From assembly GCA_014529385.2 (NCBI GenBank), contig CM043971.1, forward strand, positions 58,227,709 through 58,291,708: a DNA stretch of 64,000 bases. The letters run 5' to 3'. The notes beneath the pieces were generated by a model. The model had not been told where the DNA came from. It was given only the letters and a program-made list of their open reading frames with translations, and did no database searches. The stretch comes from Adiantum capillus-veneris (taxonomy: Eukaryota; Streptophyta; Polypodiopsida; Polypodiales; Pteridaceae). Positions within the stretch are counted from its first letter, which is position 1; each line of letters begins with the position of its first letter. The translations under genes were made by a program, and so were the position numbers. This document shows positions 9,796 to 18,968 of the stretch, piece by piece.

Positions 9796-11600
9796 CCACT
9801 CGAGCTTGATGTGCTTCCTCAAAACTATCACAAATTTGCTACCTGCCATTAAAAAGGAGCTGGTCTTCGTGTGTGAAGAGCAATGCCATTGAACAAAGGT
9901 GAAGAGACATACTAGTGACAGTGCTGGCCAAAAGCCTCAAGCCAAAGCACAATGGTTTCAAAAGAATCTTTATGGTTTCTCATCAATGAGTTCTCGAATT
10001 TCAGGATGCCTCCAATTATGCCTCAGGTGGTCCCTCATCTAACACCTGACAGTTCTAGAGCTTCAACTCATCATCCAAGAGCAAAAATAGTCCAATTGGG
10101 GCTGACACTTTTAGTACTCTAGCCCTTGTGTCCTGTAGGGTAGACTCTATATTCATTCTTCCATGTAAGGAAAATATGGTTCTAGAGCCACCACACTGAA
10201 TGAAGCTCTATGTTATGAGAGTCTCTTGCAAAACTTTCTACGACGGTTTGTGACTAGGTTGTAAATGAGGAGATTTTAGCATGGCCCGTCACACACCAAG
10301 GGGTTCGAATAGGGGCTTGGTTTACCGGATGTAAACAGCCAGCCACATGCCCTTGTTGTGGCTTCAACTGAAAGAGTATTGATACATGTATGATTGGCCT
10401 TTAACAAGAGATTGGCTCATGACTAGCACCAAGGGGATGCCCACCTCAGAAATCATGGTTACAACACTCCACCTTTTAACCGATTAATTAACCGTCTGTG
10501 TCTCTGTCAGCATTTCCACCTTTCGCACATCCACGGGGAATGGGGTTCCCAGAAACTCCAAATTCATCCATTTCAATTTCTGCTTTTGTCTTTTGCTTCC
10601 CAATCCCCGTACTAGGAGTAGGGAAAGGACATTGATTGACCTTTCCCCGCAATTTGTGCGACCTGTAGTGACTGACGTTAGCCGGAAGCCATGTGAGAGC
10701 GCAAACTACCATAAAGGTCATTCGATGACCTTTCCCGTCTGTCAAGGGTCCGGGGGAGGGGGGGGGGGGGGTAATCATTTTCGTTCTCCAAGCTGAGGTG
10801 TCAGCTGTACAGACACTCTCCCACCACTATCTTGCTCCTCACTGTTTTTCTTCCCTGTGTGATGTGTTGGAAACTTACACGCTGCTTTCAACCTCTGGAG
10901 ATTCTCCAAGCTGAGATGTCATCTGCACAGGCCCTCTGCTGTCACCGTCAAAGTCGGAGGTCGAGGACCAGCTAATTGCCACCGTCTAATGACGAGCGTT
11001 TCCTATCCAGAATCCCAGCCAGCAGCTGACCGATTTGCGCCAGCTCAGCCGGAAAACAGTTGCAGGGCTTGCCATGTCAGCACCTGGAACACTCTCCAGC
11101 TCTGCCAATCAGAGAGTTCCACCTCAGCGTATGTAACAGTACGCCAATCTCCACCAAGTCAGCAGCTGAAATTTTCAAGCTGCTCGATGTTCGCCAGGTC
11201 ACTCGTCGGAATTCTCTGCAGCTGATGCGATTACTAGCTGCCAGTTTCTGTGCTTTTCCTTCCGTGTGCTGACATGTGAGCACTTTATGGGCTGATCCAC
11301 TGTATTTTTTCTGCATGCTGAGCTGTTGGCAATCCACCAGCAGTGCCGCCATATTCTGGCGACTGGTTGGTAAAGGACAGTCGATCAACGGTGCAGATGG
11401 ACTGCCCCCTCCCCCCCGCAACCCGGATCTTGACGAGCATAATCCATATCCACGATGGGAGCAATACCACAAGCGGCCTGCAAGACCCTAGTGGCAACCT
11501 TGGCTGAGCAAGTGTTGCACTCACAGGAAGCCGCACAGCAGCTTCATTTGGAGAGCTCAATGCACTCAGAATCCAGATCTCCAACGGTTGAGACTCTTTT
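9796..11600. other. Intergenic, 3' side of the PPR ORF
   Basis: No convincing gene. It contains a poly-G run (about 10,755-10,771) and an approximate direct repeat (CTCCAAGCTGAGGTGTCA near 10,787 and CTCCAAGCTGAGATGTCA near 10,905). The part next to 11,600 may be the 3' UTR of the PPR ORF. Confidence 0.45.
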
Positions 11601-11621
11601 GCACTTGCACAGAGTTTGAAA

Positions 11622-14171
11622 TTACACTGCCCCAGCATCATCTGATAATGCATTGTCCCTATCCAAAAGAAGGACTTGTTCAAAAGCTTGCTCCCCTACC
11701 TTAAAACTTCCCCAACTTCTACAGGAAGCTAATACCACATGCCAAGCTACAAGGTTTGGACGAACTGAAAACTTCCTTATCAGAGCCACAGCCTTCTCCA
11801 GCTCCCCTACTCTCCCGAGAGCATTGACTAAGCATGCCTGGTGTTCAAGACTTGGTAAAATACCGTAGTGTTCTCTCATCACTTCAAAATACATTTGACT
11901 CTTATCAAACAATCCATTGCGACTGCACACGCTCAAAACAATAACAAATGTGACCATATCTGGTTCAATCCTTTCTCCCAACATTCTGTCAAGAAGAGCA
12001 AATACGTCTTGGCTTTGTCCAAGCTGGGCATACCCTGACATAAGAGCAGTCCAAGAAATGACACCCGGTACTCTGAGCTTATCAAACACGCTTTGTGCCT
12101 TTGCAATGGCCCCACACTTGGCATACATATCTATCAAGGTGCTGCTGATGACAACATCTCTCTGAAGCATCCCCTGCCTTTCAATTTCAGCATGTATTTC
12201 TTCACCTTGTGTTACAACACCCATGCTCCCCAGTGCTTTCAAAATGCAAATAAATGTGACAGGGTCTGGAGAGGCACCTCTAGATTGCATCCGTGTGAAG
12301 CACTTGATTGCTTCTTCGTGTTGCCCATGTTCATTATACCCTGCAATCAGCACATTCCATGAGACAGAATCTGCGATTGTTAGAGTGTTGAATACATGGC
12401 TTGCCATTTTAAGCAAGCCACATTTGGCATAACTATCAATCAAGGTGTTGCTAACATCAATGCTTCCATTTAGCAAACTTCGTCTTTCCAGCTCTTCGTG
12501 TATTCTCCTGACTTTTTCTCTCGCACCTAGGGCACCACATGCTTTTAAGGTGCACATATATGTGATTATATCAGGAAAAGGTCCCTCTGATTGCATCTGT
12601 TCTAAACAACAGATAACCTCATTATCATCTCCCTGTTCAGTATGGCCAGATATTAGAGCATTCCAAGAGATAACATTTCTACTTGGGAGTCTGTCAAACA
12701 ATTGCCGTGCTCTCTTCAGCAAGCCACACCCAGCATACATATCCACTAATGTGTTTCCAATGCCTACATTTCCTTCCAAAGATTTATGCCTTTCAATTTC
12801 GGCATGAATTTCTAAGCCCTTGTCAATAAGACCCACTTCTCCACAAGCTTTCAAAACACAGACAAATGTCACTGCATCTGGGAAGATGCCTTCTAGGCGC
12901 ATCTTGTCAAGGTATTGAATTGCTTCCTCTGCATGGCCTCCTTCAAGGTATCCTGAAAGTAATGCATTCCATGAGACAACATTATGCACAGATAGCCGCT
13001 CAAAGACCTCCTCTGCCTTTGCAACTGTGCCACACTTTCCATACATATGAACCAAAGCATTACCAATAACAGAATCTTGTAAAAGACCCTTTCTCTCAAT
13101 CTCTGCATGTACAACCTGTCCTTCAGCCAAAGCTCCCGTGCTTCCACATGCTTTCAAACAGCAAACATATGTCACAGCATCCGGGGAAACACCCGCAGAA
13201 CACATTTGTCTAAAGAGATTAAGTGCTTCATCAGCAAGTCCATGCTCAGTATAGCCATTGATCAAAGTGGACCATGACACATTGCTTTGTTTTGGAAGTG
13301 TGTCGAGCACTTGGTGTGCCTTAGCAAGAGAGCCACATTTGGCATACATATCAATTAAAGCATTGCCAACAGCAGCATCACTTACCAACCATCCATGCTT
13401 CTCTATTTCGGCATGAATTTCTCTGCCCTTGTCTAGTGCTCTCACACTACTGCAAGCTTTCAAGCCGCAAACAAGCGTGACAAAATTTGCACGAACATTA
13501 TTCGCCTTCATCCTTTCCAAACACTTCAGTGCTTCCTCATCGCAAGAATATTCCACGTATCCTCCAACAAGAGCTGTCCATGTAATCACATCGCGCATTG
13601 GCAATCTGACAAAGACTTCGAGTGCCTTTGATAAACAACCACACTTAGCATACATGTCTACCAAAGAGTTGCCCAGATTAACATCTTTGTCAAGCAATCC
13701 TAACCTTTCAATTTCACAGTGTATTTCTTGGCCTTTGGCATCTCGTTGTATAGAGGTGCATGCTTTCAAACTGCAAATAAATGAGATAGTGTTAGGGGAT
13801 ATACCCACATGCTGCATTTGCTCAAAATATAAAAGCGCTTCGTCCGCATCGCCATTTTCAGCACATGCCCCAACTATGGCAGTCCAGGAGACTACGTCTC
13901 GATCTTCAAGCATATCAAAAACTCTTTTTGCATCAGGAATACAGTTACACTTTGCATACATATCCACAAGGGTGCTGGCTATGAATTTATTTCCCTTTAA
14001 GAGACCCGATTCGGAAACATGCGCATGTACTTTGCGACCAATTTCCAAGTCTCGTAGGGTCGCACATGCCTTCAAAACAGCTACAAAGGTGCGTGCATCC
14101 AGAAATGAATTATCCTTGTTTTGCATTTGACAATACAAGCTTAGAGCTTCAAGCGGCTTGCCACATTTCAT
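11622..14171 (-). CDS. PLS-class pentatricopeptide repeat protein, apparently truncated at both ends
   Basis: An 849-codon intronless ORF. It is a run of PPR motifs in PLS triplets of about 101 residues, visible as seven repeats of the order LKAC ... GNxLVDMYAKCG ... VSWxALxxGY. Proteins of this class bind organelle RNA base by base and serve in editing or processing in chloroplasts or mitochondria. The C-terminus enters the E domain (PNLVAWHVVLASCRSWG, then VLLLDRDNA) but ends at residue 849 where the E/E+ domain should continue, and there is no DYW domain; the change looks like a frameshift or deletion. The first Met lies within a PPR motif (KCGKPLEALSLYCQMQ) and an in-frame TGA occurs five codons upstream, so no organelle targeting peptide is encoded in this frame. 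It is either a decayed copy or needs an upstream exon. A 15-codon upstream ORF precedes it. Confidence 0.9.
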   Translation of the reverse strand: MKCGKPLEALSLYCQMQNKDNSFLDARTFVAVLKACATLRDLEIGRKVHAHVSESGLLKGNKFIASTLVDMYAKCNCIPDAKRVFDMLEDRDVVSWTAIVGACAENGDADEALLYFEQMQHVGISPNTISFICSLKACTSIQRDAKGQEIHCEIERLGLLDKDVNLGNSLVDMYAKCGCLSKALEVFVRLPMRDVITWTALVGGYVEYSCDEEALKCLERMKANNVRANFVTLVCGLKACSSVRALDKGREIHAEIEKHGWLVSDAAVGNALIDMYAKCGSLAKAHQVLDTLPKQSNVSWSTLINGYTEHGLADEALNLFRQMCSAGVSPDAVTYVCCLKACGSTGALAEGQVVHAEIERKGLLQDSVIGNALVHMYGKCGTVAKAEEVFERLSVHNVVSWNALLSGYLEGGHAEEAIQYLDKMRLEGIFPDAVTFVCVLKACGEVGLIDKGLEIHAEIERHKSLEGNVGIGNTLVDMYAGCGLLKRARQLFDRLPSRNVISWNALISGHTEQGDDNEVICCLEQMQSEGPFPDIITYMCTLKACGALGAREKVRRIHEELERRSLLNGSIDVSNTLIDSYAKCGLLKMASHVFNTLTIADSVSWNVLIAGYNEHGQHEEAIKCFTRMQSRGASPDPVTFICILKALGSMGVVTQGEEIHAEIERQGMLQRDVVISSTLIDMYAKCGAIAKAQSVFDKLRVPGVISWTALMSGYAQLGQSQDVFALLDRMLGERIEPDMVTFVIVLSVCSRNGLFDKSQMYFEVMREHYGILPSLEHQACLVNALGRVGELEKAVALIRKFSVRPNLVAWHVVLASCRSWGSFKVGEQAFEQVLLLDRDNALSDDAGAV

Positions 14172-14495
14172 ATTATGTGAAACTCAAGCCTTTCCATGTC
14201 TGTGTGCTAAAAGCCTGATCATGCTACTCATCGCAAAGAGGTGATTGAATGTCCTCCTGTACCAAAAACAGTGGGCATTTCTTCCTTCTCCTCCTCCTCT
14301 TCTTCGTCTTCAATATTCTTCTGCAGAAAACTCTTCGCGTTCTGGTCTGCACGAAAATGCAGTCAAAACCCATCGCTGCGTAATGTGTACTCTATAGACT
14401 CTCTGACAATACTGTCTCTACTTGGGTATGTCAAAACATTATGAGAAGAAGTGTCATTTGATATGCGACTTTATGTGAGCCGACACCTAGCCCAA
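14172..14495 (-). other. Upstream region of the PPR ORF
   Basis: On the minus strand this holds a purine-rich stretch (GAAGAAGAGGAGGAGGAG) and a small ORF starting MSSMIRLLAHRHGKA that stops just before the PPR start. It may be a 5' UTR. No TATA box is identified with confidence. Confidence 0.35.
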
Positions 14496-14718
14496 CCTCA
14501 GGACTAATTGACAGGGGCATGGGGGCGAGGGATCTACGGTGAGACCATCGAACAAAAAACGCGCGGGTGCTCCTGGATAGGACAAGGGAGTCGCAAAGGT
14601 GAGGTCACCTCAGGACTAAGTGATAGGGGCATGGGGGCGTGGGATCTAGGTGAGACTATCTAACAAAAAACGCGCGGGTGCTCATGGATAGGACATGGGA
14701 GTCGCAAAGGTGAGGTCA
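14496..14718. repeat. 112-bp tandem duplication
   Basis: Copies at 14,496-14,607 and 14,608-14,718, each starting CCTCAGGACTAA and containing AACAAAAAACGCGCGGGTGCTC. The right copy is followed by GGTTCGAGGC (about 14,729), which resembles a tRNA B box, so the unit may derive from a SINE. Confidence 0.85.
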
Positions 14719-15091
14719 AGGGTTCGAGGCTTGGGTGCGAAGTAATCTCGGGTACGAGGTTACTTTGCCACGTTCGAAATTACTTTGCCACGATCTACAG
14801 CTCTCCTTCATCCCACCGTAGATCCCACCCCCTCAATGTCCGTGTCACTGAGTCCCCAGGTTGGCCCAAGCTAGCTTGTCCCATGGACAACCTCATGACT
14901 AAATAACACAACGCATTCAATGAGGGGTGGTGAGGGGATCCAGGTTCCACAAGTCCACGCATGAAAACCAGGGCGATCGCAACCGTAAATGTCACATTAA
15001 AACTAAACCCGGGCACCAATTTAAACCCCCTAAACCTCGACAACATATTGATCTACAATAAAAGATCATAAAAACAAGGAGGGTTACACAA

Positions 15092-15345
15092 TGTGCGCGT
15101 GGGTGAGGTGGTTAGCCCAAGTGACCCAAAATCTGGGCCATGAGATGGTGGGCTCAAATCCGGCTGGTAGGGTCTCCAATCAACCCTAATTTTTGCGACG
15201 CCCGCCTTTCCTTCGCCTTGATATTTGCATTGCCGGGTTTAGTCTGCCTCGAGATGCCGCCTTGGACTTCCAGGCCGTAGATCCCTTCGCCCCCCTTCAT
15301 TGACTGCTTTGTGCTACTTAGTCTCGTGGCATAGACAAGTTGCAC
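15092..15345 (+). mobile_element. Possible tRNA-derived SINE
   Basis: The first 75 bases look like a tRNA-derived RNA polymerase III promoter: GTGGGTGAGGTGGTTAGC fits an A box and GGGCTCAAATCCGGC, about 40 bases further on, fits a B box (GGTTCRANTCC). The body and 3' end cannot be defined, and no target-site duplication was found. Confidence 0.4.
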
Positions 15346-16800
15346 TTTGGTTGGAATAGGAGAATTGAGGATCTAAGGATTGATCATGATACCTTAAGCC
15401 CTCACACTCACGTGCTCAAACCAATGCAGCACTTTGCAGCTTGATACAAAATCAGTTCCATCACATTTAAAAAGAATGTTACATTTTGTGCTAGGCCAAT
15501 CCTAGCTAAGAGCTTCCTTCTCCTCGAGTTCCTCTTGTCACACTAGGTAGTGGTTGAGGTGAATTGGCGATCTAGCTCATGTCACGATCTTCACATGTAT
15601 CTCAATCAAATAGAACATGGACATCTTGCTCATATATTGTATTCCATGTCTTGCAAGCATATTAATTACACCCACATTTATGTGTACCTCTCTCATTTAG
15701 AAGTTTTTCCAATAGAAAATATATTCAAAAGAAGAAATCACCTCTGTGTGTGTGTGTGTGTCTTTCTCTCTCATGGTGTGTGTGCATACACCAACAACGA
15801 GAGCAAGAAGCTCACAACCGAACAACAAAGAAGGACCAAAGAACATGGTGTTATATAATGTGCAAATGCAATGATCATGCACATGGGGAAAAGGCTCCTA
15901 GAGAACAAAAGCTCCTCAAGGGTTCAAAGGCTAGTATCAAATTGGGGCACGCACAAGACGACTAAGTCAAGGAGGATGGTTCTCATTCGTTTGCCAAAAA
16001 GAATATATGGGATTGAGGGCCTTGTTAGATGGCCAACCTCACAAGCCCTCCATCTTTTGAAAGTGTTGGCCAACATGTGCAAGCCACTATGAACACACAT
16101 GGGAGCTCTTGAGATCTACCACGCTCCTCGACACCAAAGACATAGAAGGTACGGCATGGCCACGGCTATTTGTTGAAAGGGAAGGCCAATTTTTGCATAT
16201 AGCCTAATGTGACATGAATACAAGTGCTCACCCAACAAGCCCATGGTGGGCAGGGACCTAGTGTAACAATGACACCATACCATACCATACCATGATAACA
16301 ATTCTTGCTTCTGAATGATGGGGAGAACAAGAACTAATACTTAAGGTATAGGAAAGGACGTATCCCTGTGGAATGCAATCAATCCATAATCAGGAAGAAG
16401 CCCAAATATTTGTGAAATGCTTTGTCACAAGGCAGCATCGTAGTGAATAAGGAAGGTTGTGTTGGCACATCAACCAAGCTACCTCTCTTCTAGATAATCT
16501 CTTCCTAATTCATGCTAGATAACTATTTGTCACCCAAATATAGCAAATAAGGCTAGGAGCAGACAAGCTTAAACATTTCTATGAATGGTACCATGTACTT
16601 AGCTTTGTGACTAAAAGTGGCCTTAGTACATTTTTTCTTGCTCATTCAAGACATTCATGAGTTAACAAAGCATTTAGTAATCCATTTTGGACGTGGGCAT
16701 TTCATAATTCCCAAAAAACAAGCACGTCCAACTCTTAGAGAAATAAACTAGACATCAGGCTTAAATTGCACAAGAAAAGTGATCACCAAATGATGCCCTT
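15346..16800. other. No gene seen
   Basis: Unassigned intergenic sequence with a short (GT)n (about 15,744-15,761) and a small CATAC repeat near 16,270. No supported coding region. Confidence 0.5.
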
Positions 16801-16813
16801 ACGTGACAAGGGC

Positions 16814-16880
16814 TTGCTTGGCAATAACTTGGTTGATATGTATGCCAAATGTGGTGCCTCCTCTCTAGGGATTGTACATA
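16814..16880 (+). pseudogene. PPR gene fragment
   Basis: A short plus-strand stretch translates as GLLGNNLVDMYAKCGASS, the hallmark of a fern/moss PLS-type PPR repeat. Stops flank it on both sides in this frame. It is a relic of another PPR gene, about 2.6 kb from the large PPR ORF. Confidence 0.65.
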
Positions 16881-17195
16881 GTTTCCACTGAAAATTGTCC
16901 TACTAGTTTTACCCCATGCTACTATAATCACATAAAGGGGTAGCTAATGCAAGGGCATTGTCAATGGGTGGACGAATTGCTATGTAGCCTTGACTATCTC
17001 ACTCTATTTCCATCACTCTCTCTCACTCACCCTGGGGAGGGAGGGAGTTAGTTAGGGTGAGTGATAGAGAGAGAACAAAAGCAAAAGAGGACAAAATTTA
17101 TCTATTGGCTTTCCCAAAAATGTTCTTTATATTTTTAAAGCAAGAAAGAGGATAGATTTTCTATCAAAAAACATTCGAAGAAAGAATTTTTCTTG

Positions 17196-17198
<3 letters not shown>

Positions 17199-17275
<77 letters not shown>
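17199..17275. repeat. (CT)n(CA)n compound microsatellite
   Basis: CT dinucleotides to about 17,226 pass directly into CA dinucleotides to about 17,275, followed by CTCC-rich sequence and a purine-rich inverse at 17,330-17,390. Confidence 0.95.
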
Positions 17276-17278
<3 letters not shown>

Positions 17279-17356
17279 CTCTCTCCCTCCCTCCCTCTCT
17301 CCACTGCGCTCAAGATAAGGTGAGCGCAAGGGAGAGAGGGAGGGAGGGAGAGAGTT

Positions 17357-17392
<36 letters not shown>

Positions 17393-17458
17393 GAAAAAGC
17401 AAGAGGATAGAATTGCTTTTAAAGAGCATGCCTAAAAATCACTTGCTTTTGTGATGAA

Positions 17459-17466
17459 TATAAAAG
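17459..17466 (+). promoter_or_regulatory. TATA-like box, unit 1
   Basis: TATAAAAG, 62 bp upstream of a potential donor AAG/GTAATT at 17,521. Confidence 0.4.
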
Positions 17467-17812
17467 TATCTCAATAGTCAACATTGTCATAGTGATTATT
17501 TGGCAACCCTAAAGTTGAAGGTAATTTATTCTCTCTCCCACTCCTTTAGTCACCCTACCTCTCTCCCTCCCTCACTTGCACTCATCGTAGGGTTAACATT
17601 GATTGCTATTACATCTCCCTCTCTCTCACTCGTCATTGCTCTCTCTCCGTCCTTCCCTCCCTCTATTGCGCTCAACTTGCGTTGAGCGCAAGAGAGGGAG
17701 GGAAGGCTAGCGCTCAGCTTGCGTTGAGCACAAGAGAGGGAGGGAAGGAGGGAGAGAGATCAATGACGAGTGAGAGAGAGGGAGATACGATTTTTCACTA
17801 GGTTTTGGTGTC

Positions 17813-17820
17813 TATAAAAA
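17813..17820 (+). promoter_or_regulatory. TATA-like box, unit 2
   Basis: TATAAAAA, 74 bp upstream of a potential donor AAG/GTAAAC at 17,887. Confidence 0.45.
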
Positions 17821-18085
17821 GGCTATAGGGTTTGAAATTTTTTTCAATACTTGAATTTGATTTGGTGAAGTTCTAAAGCTGTCAAGGTAAACTTTTCCAT
17901 TAAAACCCGTGCACCCTTTTCCATTGTTTGTCTTCACCTCTCTACCTCTCACCTCCCACCCTCTCTCCCTTGCGTTGGAAAAAACTAGCTCTCATTTTTT
18001 TCTACGCGAGGGAGAGAGGGTGGGAGGGAGGGAGGTGAGAGGTAGAGAGGTGTGAAGGAGGTTAGCAGAGGGGAGGCTGGTTGCC

Positions 18086-18093
18086 TACAAATA
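18086..18093 (+). promoter_or_regulatory. TATA-like box, unit 3 (degenerate)
   Basis: TACAAATA, 73 bp upstream of a potential donor AAG/GTACCT at 18,159. The third base differs from the canonical TATA box. Confidence 0.35.
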
Positions 18094-18360
18094 GGCTTGG
18101 GGTGATAAGTTTTTGGAAACGTTAATTGAATTTGTGATTGATAGTCAAAAAAGTCAAGGTACCTCATTCCTTATCTCTTGCTCACCCTACCCAAACTCCC
18201 CTCCCCAACGTTCATCTTCTCTCTCTAGCGCGCTCAGTTTTTCAACGCAAAGGGAGAGAGGGTGGATTGGAGGAAGGTGAGAGGTAGAGAAAGAAGATGA
18301 ACGTTGGGGAGGATGATGAACGAGGGAGAAGGGAAGCTAGAAGAGGGGAGGTTGGATGCC

Positions 18361-18368
18361 TATAAATA
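18361..18368 (+). promoter_or_regulatory. TATA-like box, unit 4
   Basis: TATAAATA, 74 bp upstream of a potential donor AAG/GTACCT at 18,435. This is the nearest unit to the gene and the best TATA match. Confidence 0.45.
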
Positions 18369-18968
18369 GGATTTGGATGCTATGTTTTGTGAATGCTTAA
18401 ATTGAGTTTCAGATTGATATTCAAGAAAGTCAAGGTACCTCCTTTCCTTTTCTCTCGTTCACCCTAACCTATCTTCTTTCCACCATCCCTCGCTCCCTCC
18501 CTCTCTCTCTCACTTGTGAAAAAACGCAAGGGAGTGCTAGGTTAGGGTGAATGAGAGAAAATTATATGGGGTTAAAGGCGGGGTGAAAGAGAGTAATAGA
18601 GATTTAGAGACAACAAGTTATTTGATTTAAATAATTTCTTAAATTTAATTTACGATTAAACATTCACAAAGGGAGTGGTTGTAAGAGAAAGGGAGAGAAC
18701 GACAGGGTGGATAAGTAGGGGGTTTTGTAATAAAAGATAGACAAGGGTTTAAAGGAGGGAGCAAGGGTAAAATATTGATAGATAGAGAGCTAGAGATGCA
18801 GGAAAAGAACGAGGGAGGTAGCGTTGTTTGAGTCATGAACATAAATAAAGTGATAGATCAATTTGGAGGAGCGTAATAGAGAACAAATAGAGGAAGATGG
18901 ATAGAATTGGAGCGAAAGCAAGGGAGAGATAAAGAAAAACTGAAAAAAACTATGTTTCTTTTTTACAG

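Larger units (their letters stand above)
17440..18600 (+). repeat. Tandem array of promoter/first-exon-like units with palindromic CT/GA tracts
   Basis: Successive related units of about 272-276 bp (spacing measured between GTCAAGGT at 17,881, 18,153 and 18,429) plus a more diverged unit to the left. Each has a TATA-like box, about 62-74 bp later a potential 5' splice site, then a pyrimidine-rich arm (CTCTCxCC, CACCCTxCC) followed by its purine-rich inverse (GGGAGAGAGGGTGG). The array ends about 370 bp before a polypyrimidine tract and AG at 18,968. That arrangement suggests duplicated alternative promoters and non-coding first exons for the gene starting at 19,008; this is inference. Confidence 0.6.

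Noticed and set aside
11285-11683. A minus-strand ORF overlapping the PPR 3' end as a possible frameshifted E/DYW tail
   Set aside because: Its translation shows no E+ or DYW motif (no PG-box, no H-x-E, no C-x2-C).
13429-14130. A 233-codon plus-strand ORF opposite the PPR gene
   Set aside because: It is the antisense shadow of the regular PPR repeats and has no domain of its own.
15092-15180. Functional tRNA gene
   Set aside because: A- and B-box-like sequences are present, but no complete cloverleaf with a consistent anticodon arm can be drawn.
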